The position numbers were made by a program, and so were the translations under genes. From Diadema setosum (Eukaryota; Echinodermata; Echinoidea; Diadematoida; Diadematidae): DNA of 64,000 nucleotides. Under the pieces are notes generated by a model. The model was not told where the DNA came from, ran no database searches, and worked only from the letters and a program-made list of their open reading frames with translations. Positions 36,501 through 45,619 of this stretch are shown one piece after another (within the stretch, counting starts at the first letter, position 1; each line of letters begins with the position of its first letter). The stretch covers positions 5,052,501 through 5,116,500 of the forward strand of contig NC_092702.1 in the NCBI RefSeq assembly GCF_964275005.1, read 5' to 3'.

Positions 36501-39500
36501 TTTCAATGAAAACAAGAATTATACGATCACTTGTCGGGTGAATATTAGATTAAGCATTTACCGCTAGCGGTATACCAACCATGCAAGCCGTATGCGCTCG
36601 TAACCGAAATGATTTTTCCCGCCATCCGACGCTTCATGTGTGGCAACACCGACTGGGTGAGTCGAATGGTTCCAATTGTATTGACGTTAAAAGCGAGGTC
36701 TACTTGGTCCCGCGAAATCTGATCAATCACGCCGAATACTTGAACACCAGCAATATTCACTGGGAGAAACAGTAGACAACAACATGAACAACAAAGCAAA
36801 AACTATCACAGAGAAAAAAAAATAAATAAGTCAGAAACATCAATGATTAACAAGCTCTGAAGTCTTTACAATTATCAGAAAGATTTATTTTCATTATGAT
36901 GTTTGCATTTATATGGCGTCATGTATCAGTAAAAAAGGTCAATGATATCAAAATGATTATGATGATAATTATATGAATATCTTCAACTTTCTTGTTCCTA
37001 TATGCAATTAATGAATGACAAATTGCCAGTCATCGAAGTACATAAACTTCAAGTATTCAGTGTTTAAATTATAGCTATGTTCTCGATCCTGTAAGGTTAT
37101 AATATTTGTATTTGTATGAATTATCTACTAGACTTTGTCACTGGCAACCCAGACTGATACAATGGACTTAAGGTAGACATTTTTTTTTCCTTTTTCTTTT
37201 TATAGAAGCGTCTATGACGGATAATCTCTTCTCTACGTGACTTGCAACTCAAATCTATCAGATCTCTTTGTGGGCCATTAAAGCACTTCATACAAGTGTG
37301 CCCTCTCAAAACAATTCATATTTTCATTTTTTTTTTAATATCCTCTCTGAGTTTCACCCGTTCTGTAATGGTTGCAATGTAGCAAATATAGCAAGATTTA
37401 TTTTGATGTATAGGGTCATCAATCACTCAACTATTCCTTTCATCTTCCACAAAGTTGGAGGTATGATATGGGTGCCCGCTACCACAACAAACAGGTGCAT
37501 AGAAAGCAGCGAGCGTGAGTCGACCCTCATTTCCATCCCAACCAAAACTTTGACGAAAAATCAGAAATTTTCAACTTTGAAATTACACAGAATCTTTGTG
37601 AGAGCACTCCTCGGATAGGACGTAAAATGGAGGTCCCGTGCATGATGTGTGAGAGAGTCACAACCCATGCTTCATTCATTCATCGCAGAGGGCAGGGTGT
37701 ATAAACCGGGTGAAGTGGTCCCGCTTCACATCCAACTGGACCCCATGGAAGATCAGCTGGTTCGGCTAAATATGAGCTATATCCAGTCATCTTCTCAGAT
37801 GGGAATTGAATCAAACTCCTACAATGTCGCCGACACAAGTCGTGTCAGTGACATGCGACACACTGTTGTGTAGCAAACCATCTCACCCATGCACAGATTG
37901 TGAGAATACTGTATATAGGTTTAGGTGCAGGTTCAAACGCAAAGGAAGAAACTATTTCCCCGTCATCATTATATCTCAGGCCCGTAACTAGGATTTTTAT
38001 GGGGGGGGGGGGGGGGGGAGGGGTTCAGAATTGAAAACAGTGGACCTTTCTGAGGGATTTAAGCAACCAAGCGGGATAGGGTCTCACTCTGGGAGGGGTA
38101 TACTTTCAAACATAAAAACAATTAATTCTTCACCTTTAATAGTTCGGTTTGACACATGTATCAGCCATGAAGAAAAGTCTCTGATCATCTTCGTGCCTAT
38201 ATACTGAATTGTTCTTATACCTATGCGTATCTAGGGAAAACGGCGCCCGGGGCAAGGGCAAAAATTGCGCCCCTAATTTCTAAAAAAGTGTTCAACCCCA
38301 ACCCCATCCCGGTAGGGACTTAAAAAAAAAAGTCCACATGATATGCTTTTTGAAGCACTTAAAAAGGGTCTTTTGAGGGTGATTTAAATGTAATAAATTT
38401 TGATAAATATTGGCAAGCGAGCGCAGCGAGTGAGCCGAAAATTTTTGTACTTCAGCTTACAAAACATGGAATTCTTCTCATTTTTTGGTTATTCAATCTT
38501 ACAATTCTAATCAAGATATACTGACGGCCTTAAAAGATTTATACCAACAACAGACCGAGGACTTGAAAAAATCCTCTAAATTAGTACGAGCGAGTGAGCC
38601 AAAATTTGCATATTTCTGAGTAGGAAACATTGCACTTATCTCATAGTTCGTTGTACTTGTAAAATCATACAACGCTGGCACACTATTATATGGTGGCTTG
38701 CCTTGTATATAAAATAACAGATCATGCGACAATTGGATCCAAAAGCTTGCTAAAACTTACAAATCAGTGTGAGCATTTTCTGAACATGTTCGTATATATA
38801 CTCTTTAATGAAGGTGATTTCAATGCAATAAATTTCGATAAATTTTGGCGAGCAAGCGCAGCGAGCGAGCCGAAAAGTTTTGCATTTCAGCTTACAAAAC
38901 ATGGAATTCTTCTCATTTTTTGTTTATTAGATTTTACAATTGTAATCGAGATATAGTGACGGCCTTATAGATAACGATTTATACCAACAAACTGAGGATT
39001 TGAAAAAAAAAAATACTCTAAATTAGTACGAGCGAGTGAGCCGAAATTTGTATATTTCTGTGTAGGAAACATTGCACTTATCTCATAGTTCGTTGTACTT
39101 GTAAATCATACAGTGCTGGAACACTGTATGTATGGTAGCTTGCCCTGTATATAAAATAACAGATCATGCGACAATTGAATCCAAAAGCTTGCTTAAACTT
39201 ACAAATCAGTGTGAGCATTTTCTGAACATGTTCGTATAGAGGGGTCTTTAATGAGGGTGATTTCAATGTAATAAATTTCGATAAATTTTGGCGAGCAAGC
39301 GCAGCGAGCGAGCCGAAAATTTTTGCATTTCAGCTTACAAAACATGGAATTCTTCTCATTTTTTGGTTATTAGATTTTACAATTGTAATCGAGATATAGT
39401 GACGGCCTTATAGATAACGATTTATACCAACTAAAATAAAATAAAATAAAATAACAGATTATGCGACAATTGAATCCAAAAGCTTGCTAAAACTTACAAA

Positions 39501-39976
39501 TCAGTGTGAGCATTTTCTGAACATGTTCCTATATCTTATCATTCTTCTGTCGCATTTGGAGCTTTGGGAAGAAATGTTCACTTTTTTTTTTTTCGCTAGC
39601 GGGGGGGGGGGGTTTGTTCGAACCCCCTGAACCCCCCTCCTAGTTACGGGCCTGTATATACCTTCAGTCTAACATTACTCATACCTGTCTTTCCGTACAA
39701 GGAAAACTTACTCAGAATATCAATGCGACCATGTTTAGCGATCACGCCTTCAACAACGAAAGCGATGCTGTCATCTTTGGTGACGTCTAGTTCTTTGATG
39801 AACGCCGTCGAGTCGAGCGCGTCACCGAGAGCGTTCACCAGATCGCCTTTCTCGCTCATTGAAATGACAGTCGCTATGACGAGGAATCTCTTCTCAGAAT
39901 CCTTGGCAAGCCGCTCCGCCACGGCCAGTCCTATCCCGGACGATCCACCCGTCAGGAGTACTATTTGAGGGGACAT
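33241..39976 (-). CDS. HSD17B1/RDH8-like short-chain dehydrogenase, gene C (whole)
   Basis: Four exons join in phase to a 283-residue protein: 39712-39976, 36580-36759, 34976-35069 and 33241-33553. It is predicted to be an NAD(P)-dependent oxidoreductase acting on steroid or retinoid alcohols or ketones. Visible motifs are TGGSSGIG near residue 10, NIAG near residue 90 (usually NNAG), a SVTS serine segment near residue 140 and the catalytic YSASK near residue 155. The PCLIEPAAVQTPL segment follows, as in HSD17B1/RDH8. The N-terminus has no signal peptide. All three introns have GT/AG ends (donors GTAAGT, GTTGGT and GTGAGT). The length is somewhat below the ~300-330 residues of vertebrate HSD17B1/RDH8. 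Intron 3 carries a TTAA-flanked transposon and intron 1 a hAT-type element. The true substrate is unknown. Confidence 0.88.
33736..34908. mobile_element. TTAA-flanked DNA transposon with ~165-bp inverted ends
   Basis: The inverted ends are 33736-33897 and 34752-34908, both starting AGGTTCCC and reaching CTTGGATACGCC. TTAA lies on each side (33732-33735 and 34909-34912). The related introns of B and D have one uninterrupted GATT(T)AATGTTTGG site. A TTAA duplication fits piggyBac or Kolobok. There is no transposase. The interior has a (CA)n tract and a nested element. Confidence 0.82.
34084..34736. mobile_element. Possible nested MITE with CTGTGTTCAGACG-like ends
   Basis: The left end CTGTGTTCAGACG and right end CGTCTGAACCTG are inverted to each other. 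Inside, GGTCGGAGTAACTT-type words are repeated in both directions. The exact borders and duplication are not clear. The stretch 34393-34590 is open but shows no protein signature. Confidence 0.45.
34976..35069 (-). CDS. Gene C exon 3
   Basis: A 94-nt exon with acceptor TTTCAG and donor GTGAGT. It carries the catalytic Tyr and Lys (YSASK) and ends in AYNI. Confidence 0.9.
35118..35275. repeat. 15-bp intronic minisatellite, gene C
   Basis: About ten units of the TTTTTACCTCTGACA type, in intron 2 just upstream (minus strand) of exon 3. It is homologous to the arrays in B, D and E. Confidence 0.85.
35276..36579. other. Intron 2 of gene C, rest
   Basis: AT-rich, with a short (TA)n/(CA)n tract at 35838-35872 and (GT)n at 36471-36489. 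No gene seen. Parts match intron 2 of gene D. Confidence 0.6.
36580..36759 (-). CDS. Gene C exon 2
   Basis: 180 nt, phase 1 at both ends. The acceptor follows TCTCCCAG, and the donor is GTTGGTATAC, which is shared with D and E. It encodes NIAGVQVFG to SAYGLH, including the catalytic serine region. Confidence 0.9.
36760..37976. other. Intron 1 of gene C, left part
   Basis: About 1.2 kb without a gene. It is homologous to 27126-28079 (copy B) and to 49668-51180 (gene D). Confidence 0.65.
37977..39654. mobile_element. hAT-type non-autonomous element in intron 1 of gene C
   Basis: It starts and ends with the same 17-bp inverted repeat, CAGGCCCGTAACTAGGA (right end 39638-39654). The flanks TATATCT and TATATAC are a decayed match. 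Inside, a CTATGCGTATCTAGGG end of another hAT-type family lies near 38221. The GCGAGCGCAGCGAGYGAGCC hairpin word repeats near 38408, 38850 and 39295 in ~430-bp units. No transposase frame. Confidence 0.8.
39712..39976 (-). CDS. Gene C exon 1
   Basis: 265 nt, start at ATG 39976, donor GTAAGT. It encodes MSPQIVLLTGGSSGIGLAV and the rest of the cofactor-binding half. The start was chosen by alignment with A, D and E. Confidence 0.9.
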
Positions 39977-41806
39977 GTTAGCTGTCTTGACGGAATCCTG
40001 CTGGTCTATCAATCAGAGTATTTCTTTCATAAAAGGGTTGTAAAAACAATAAACAAACAGCAAGTCAACCTCAAAACGCAAACATTCCTTTCAACTATAC
40101 CATGACATCAAAAATATTTCGATATTCAGTTGGACATTTCATTGTAAGCCCTACTGAGGCATGCGAATAGGTATTAGCTTCTTATTGGTAAAGCATGCAG
40201 ACAGTTTCAGACTATAGACGTAATAGGGCGCTTCCATTCTCCGGGTGTAAACGTGAGCTTTTATTTCAGTCTTTTGGATCTAATTCTATACGTTATACAT
40301 CATACACTAGCCCGTAACCCCGGTGCAGAAGCTCTTAACAACATTTATACCTGACACACTTAAGTTGAGACTGGTACACTTACCTTAAGTGTATATTGAT
40401 GTAGTGTTCATGGAAGATAGAGAATAAATCATGTATAATACCACCAGTAGCACCCAGTTCAATTTTTTGCAGCTTCAATATTGCTGTGTCACAAAAACAC
40501 AATAAACGTGCGCACACATGGACGGTATGATTGGAGTAATCACGGTCTTCGGCCTCCAGTGGTGCAAAGTCAATGTTGCTACTATGTTAACCACATTGCT
40601 TACCGGGAGCTTTCATAGAGCACGCCCCTCGGAGAGAGGATATTGAGGGTGCTGTGCAGCACCCCTGACCTTTTTGAGGGGTGCAGAAGCACCACGGAAA
40701 ATTTTGATTTCTGTGAGAAAGCACAACCAACTGTTGTGAGTAGGCGTACATGAATGATACTCTATGACTCTTATTAGAATGTGTTCATCACGCATCGTAT
40801 GGATATTGCAGTCTCTGTAAATTATCTGTCATTTTGGTAAGAATCTGGATTGCAGTTCCCCCAACACTAGGAATATAGAAATCCCACTTTCTTTAGATTT
40901 GAATAATAATTTTTCAAATAATGTAGCCAGTGAATGAGAAAATCACACAGAATATAGACTGTAAATTGTTTATTTTTTTGTGTTTTTTAGTATCACATTT
41001 ATTGTTATCCTAGTGTAAAAATACATACAGCATTATCATGATATCTGCCACCCCTCATTCACTGCCCTGTGTTTAGTACGAGTATTTTAAGGTACATGTA
41101 GCTAGACCCACACGTGTAATGCGCCACGCAACTCCATGGATTTAAAGATACACACATAGAACAAAATCACATAGAAACTCGGTTTAGCCATTTGCATTTT
41201 CCCTGATTTTTTTTTATCTCTCTCACTTTTTTTCTTATCAAAAATCCTCCAATATTCCAACAAAGTGTGCACAAGACCGTCGAACTGTAATTTCAAAACT
41301 GCAACAGCTTCCTCGTGGGAAAAGGGATACGCCCGACACACCTCCATTGCACCTTGGTCCACCTTTGACACACGGAAGACGCGCGTGCTGTACAAGAGGA
41401 GACAGCTACCACGATTTTTTCCCCTGAATTTGAGTTTCAACAATACATGGCGACATTAAAAACAAGTCGCTTTGTGCAAACTGTGAGCGTGTAACATTTA
41501 GTATGATACTCGAGGGTATGTCATAAGTTTTTGTGTTTTAACGTGGCAAAACCCGATGCAAAGTTATTTGCATCGATTAATCAATGTGCACGCCATCGAG
41601 CAGGTGTTATTATTCTCTATAGTAATTTGTAACTATTGTGTGTGTACTTGTGTGTGAGGTAATTTTATTGTGTTACCTGGTCTAAACGTGTATGTCTAGT
41701 CGACTGCGCTCGTACCGCAAGCTCATCTTACCTTAAATAGGAATACATTCCTTTCTATCCATTACACAGTTTGCTCATTTTGTTTTCATGTCAACTCCAA
41801 TATCAC
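39977..41806. other. Upstream region of gene C
   Basis: No gene. The first ~70 bp match the 5' flanks of A and D. From about 40280 to 41330 it is homologous to 15780-16800 and 56780-57980. The block at 41640-41806 matches 58640-58785. Confidence 0.7.
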
Positions 41807-41820
41807 ATAGATTACAGTTG
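41807..41820. repeat. 14-bp target duplication, left copy (ATAGATTACAGTTG)
   Basis: Identical to 43975-43988. The same sequence occurs only once at the paralogous empty site near 58789-58802. Confidence 0.9.
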
Positions 41821-41908
41821 ATTGACAAATTGCCCTGCATCGACGTAAGTAAGCACTGAATTGATCAGTGTTTTAGTAGTAGCCATGATAAAAAATCATG
41901 GGCGTACA

Positions 41909-42787
41909 TACTCGAGCGGGATTCGAACTCACGACCTCCTGATAACCGGACAGGCGTCACCTCCACTAGACCACCGAGCTTTCGCCCGACAGCAAGTGTT
42001 GGTTCTAATCCTTATAGCATGCAGCGGGTACTGCGTAATTATTCAAATTCATGAAATTCTTTTCCGTCGAGATGCTTTCATTGCAACTGATTGACAAATT
42101 GCCCTGCATCGACGTAAGTAAGCACTGAATTGATCAGTGTTTTAGTAGTAGCCATGATAAAAAATCATGGGCGTACATACTCGAGCGGGATTCGAACTCA
42201 CGACCTCCTGATAACCGGACAGGCGTCACCTCCACTAGACCACCGAGCTTTCGCCCGACAGCAAGTGTTGGTTCTAATCCTTATAGCATGCAGCGGGTAC
42301 TGCGTAATTATTCAAATTCATGAAATTCTTTTCCGTCGAGATGCTTTCATTGCAACTGATTGACAAATTGCCCTGCATCGACGTAAGTAAGCACTGAATT
42401 GATCAGTGTTTTAGTAGTAGCCATGATAAAAAATCATGGGCGTACATACTCGAGCGGGATTCGAACTCACGACCTCCTGATAACCGGACAGGCGTCATCT
42501 CCACTAGACCACCGAGCTTTCGCCCGACAGCAAGTGTTGGTTCTAATCCTTATAGCATGCAGCGGGTACTGTGTAATTATTCAAATTCATGAAATTCTCT
42601 TCCGTCGAGATGCTTTCATTGCAACTGATTGACAAATTGGCCTGCATCGACGTAAGTAAGCACTGAATTGATCAGTGTTTTAGTAGTAGCCATGATAAAA
42701 AATCATGGGCGTACATACTCGAGCGGGATTCGAACTCACGACCTCCTGATAACCGGACAGGCGTCATCTCCACTAGACCACCGAGCT
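41909..42787 (-). repeat. Four tRNA-like units, minus strand
   Basis: They lie at 41909-41980, 42178-42249, 42447-42518 and 42716-42787. Each folds as a 72-nt cloverleaf by position. The A box TGGTCTAGTGG is perfect. The B-box region AGTTCGAATCC differs from consensus at one position. The D stem has 3 of 4 pairs, the anticodon stem 4 of 5 and the T stem about 4 of 5. The anticodon loop is CCGGTTA, so position 33 is C where a tRNA has U, and nucleotides 1 and 72 do not pair. These features argue against a decoding tRNA. A T6 run follows about 19 nt downstream. Confidence 0.8.
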
Positions 42788-42956
42788 TTCGCCCGACAGC
42801 AAGTGTTGGTTCTAATCCTTATAGCATGCAGCGGGTACTGCGTAATTATTCAAATTCATGAAATTCTCTTCCGTCGAGATGCTTTCATTGCAACTGATTG
42901 ACAAATTGCCCTGCATCGACGTAAGTAAGCACTGAATTGATCAGTGTTTTAGTAGT

Positions 42957-43838
42957 AGCTCGGTGGTCTAGTGGAGATGACGCCTGTCCGGTTATCAGGA
43001 GGTCGTGAGTTCGAATCCCGCTCGAGTATGTACGCCCATGATTTTTTATCATGGCTACTACTAAAACACTGATCAATTCAGTGCTTACTTACGTCGATGC
43101 AGGGCAATTTGTCAATCAGTTGCAATGAAAGCATCTCGACGGAAGAAAATTTCATGAATTTGAATAATTACGCAGTACCCGCTGCATGCTATAAGGATTA
43201 GAACCAACACTTCACTTGTTACTGCGGAAGCTCGGTGGTCTAGTGGAGATGACGCCTGTCCGGTTATCAGGAGGTCGTGAGTTCGAATCCCGCTCGAGTA
43301 TGTACGCCCATGATTTTTTATCATGGCTACTACTAAAACACTGATCAATTCAGTGCTTACTTACGTCGATGCAGGGCAATTTGTCAATCAGTTGCAATGA
43401 AAGCATCTCGACGGAAGAGAATTTCATGAATTTGAGTAATTACGCAGTACCCGCTGCATGCTATAAGGATTAGAACCAACACTTGCTGTCGGGCGAAAGC
43501 TCGGTGGTCTAGTGGAGATGACGCCTGTCCGGTTATCAGGAGGTCGTGAGTTCGAATCCCGCTCGAGTATGTACGCCCATGATTTTTTATCATGGCTACT
43601 ACTAAAACACTGATCAATTCAGTGCTTACTTACGTCGATGCAGGGCAATTTGTCAATCAGTTGCAATGAAAGCATCTCGACGGAAGAGAATTTCATGAAT
43701 TTGAATAATTACGCAGTACCCGCTGCATGCTATAAGGATTAGAACCAACACTTGCTGTCGGGCGAAAGCTCGGTGGTCTAGTGGAGATGACGCCTGTCCG
43801 GTTATCAGGAGGTCGTGAGTTCGAATCCCGCTCGAGTA
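42957..43838 (+). repeat. Four tRNA-like units, plus strand
   Basis: They lie at 42957-43028, 43229-43300, 43498-43569 and 43767-43838. They have the same sequence as the minus-strand set. The second copy has a different leader just upstream (TTCACTTGTTACTGCGG in place of the usual GTCGGGCGAA context). The first sits right at the turn-around point. Confidence 0.8.
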
Positions 43839-43974
43839 TGTACGCCCATGATTTTTTTATCATGGCTACTACTAAAACACTGATCAATTCAGTGCTTACT
43901 TACGTCGATGCAGGGCAATTTGTCAATCAGTTGCAATGAAAGCATCTCGACGGAAGAGAATTTCATGAATTTGA

Positions 43975-43988
43975 ATAGATTACAGTTG
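43975..43988. repeat. 14-bp target duplication, right copy (ATAGATTACAGTTG)
   Basis: Matches 41807-41820 exactly. Beyond it, the flank continues GTTCTCATGAAAAG..., as in the uninterrupted paralog near 58795-58810. Confidence 0.9.
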
Positions 43989-45306
43989 TTCTCATGAAAA
44001 GAACTAATCTCTGTTAAATTGGATTTGAAAACAAAATGTGGAAATTGTGTAATGAATAGAGTTGCATCAAATACGTGACAAGTTGAATGTCGTTGTTTCA
44101 ATTTCATTTAAACATTGTAAAATGTAAACACGAACACACACATATACACACACACATAATGTACATGTACATACATATCTGTCATCTATTGCGATAATAG
44201 TTGCCGTTAACTCTTTCTTTGTCAATGAGTTATACCTTATGTACACACATTTCATATACAAACCTGTGGACAGGTAATCAATATGGCACACATAGGGTTA
44301 ATTGCTACAGGCCATGCAGTATTGCCACGCGATCCGATAGTGCAGATGTATACTGTACTCAGAGAAACGTTCTGAATATCGTTTTTATTATCACAAGGAT
44401 AGAAAATGTAGCGTTGAGCGGTACTCACAGCACAACACGCCCGATCTTATTAGCTCTCGGAATTTATTTATTGCTGTTTATACAGTACATACATCTTAGT
44501 TCCTTAGACCGAACATTAGAAAGGGACTTGTAAATCAAAGGTCCGATAGACCGAAGATTTTTCATCGAATTTCCCAGTAGAAATATTTATCTTAATTCGT
44601 GATTAAAAAAAAAAACACATGACACGCAGTAAAAAAGAAACAGAAAGAAAAAAGTTAAAGGATCTATAGTGAGCATCATTAGTAGTCTACCTTAAAGACT
44701 CTAAACGCACATAAAGACACACACATATCTTGATATACACTCACAATATTCCCCTTTTATTTCTATTTTTTTTTACCCCGTGCGATACGTGAAATTTACA
44801 CAATCACTTTGAATGTGTTAACAGAATGAGTAAAACAATATCTTATGTAAAAAAAAGTGCTATGTTTTTGTTCGAAAGTACAAATCAATTACGACAAAAA
44901 TAACTGGAAATACTTTGCATAAATTTAATACAAAATTACTTGTTTACCTGCGTAATGGAGTATGTAATTATTATATCAAAGAGAATATCTTTACGGAATC
45001 TTCAATCTAAAAAAGAAAGAAACAAAGACATGTTATCCCCGCAAGTACGAATGTTCGCTGGATACTTTTTTAAAAATCTCGTTGCCTTATAATCTACGAA
45101 GACCCATTGGGGACATGGGTTAAAAAAAAAATGCCGCCGCTATCTCGTAAGACTTATAAGTCGCACGTACGAGTTATTAAGTCATACGTACGAGTATTGT
45201 CTCGTATGTGCGACTTATTATCTCGTATGCATACGACTTAATATCTCATACACGTGTACCACATAATGATCTTATACAGACAAGTACAGAGACCGAGCTA
45301 AGACAA
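43989..45306. other. Intergenic DNA and 3' flank of gene D
   Basis: No gene. It is homologous to 28080-28860 and 58800-59900. A palindromic word array lies at 45143-45262. Confidence 0.65.
45143..45262. repeat. Array of palindromic ~20-bp words (CGTACGAG / CTCGTATG)
   Basis: About six alternating direct and inverted copies of words like ACGTACGAGTTATTAAGTC. They can fold into a multi-stem structure. The array is absent from the homologous intergenic blocks. Confidence 0.7.
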
Positions 45307-45619
45307 TCAATCCGAAGTCTCCATCGCAGCTATGTACTGCTCAGCAGTTGGATCGCGGAAGAAATCTAGCCCTGCCCATCTAGCGCTGAAGACTGGATGG
45401 CGCAGTGGGGGTTTCGGATCTTCTACGATCTTCATGAACGTTGCCACTACGTTTTCCATCGGCACTGTGCTGCCTTCACCCCCGAGTACTTCCAACTTTT
45501 TGGCCGCCTTCGCTTGGTCGATCTCGCTACCGGATTCGCCCCTTCGCACTTTCTGGAAACTTTGGATGACTCCGTCCAAGAGAGGTGTTCGTACACCCAC
45601 TGGTTCGACCACACATGGC
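45307..45619 (-). CDS. Gene D exon 4
   Basis: 313 nt, acceptor after CTACAG, TGA stop at 45307. It encodes CVVEPVGVRTPLL to AAMETSD. Confidence 0.9.

Larger units (their letters stand above)
41821..43974. repeat. tRNA-like tandem array with central inversion
   Basis: Four complete 269-bp units (from 41821, 42090, 42359 and 42628) and part of a fifth run in one direction. At about 42957 the array turns around, and the same units (269-272 bp) run in the opposite direction to 43974. Copies differ at only a few bases. Each unit holds a 72-nt tRNA-like sequence, a short trailer and a hairpin with a T6 run. The whole 2154-bp block is one insertion with a 14-bp duplication. I recognise no known family with certainty. 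Confidence 0.9.

Noticed and set aside
41909-43838. Functional tRNA genes
   Set aside because: The cloverleaf is nearly complete, but C replaces the invariant U33, nucleotides 1 and 72 do not pair, and all eight copies sit in a mobile repeat.
41861-43887. Eight 63-78-residue open frames beginning MISVLVVAMIK
   Set aside because: They are translations of the tRNA-like repeat on the strand opposite to the tRNA-like sequence. The SGIRTHDLL stretch is the complement of the T-arm and anticodon arm, so they are not proteins.
41821-43974. Hammerhead ribozyme (retrozyme) in the tandem unit
   Set aside because: I looked for the CUGANGA and GAAA core on both strands of the unit and did not find a matching pair. 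A covariance search would settle it.
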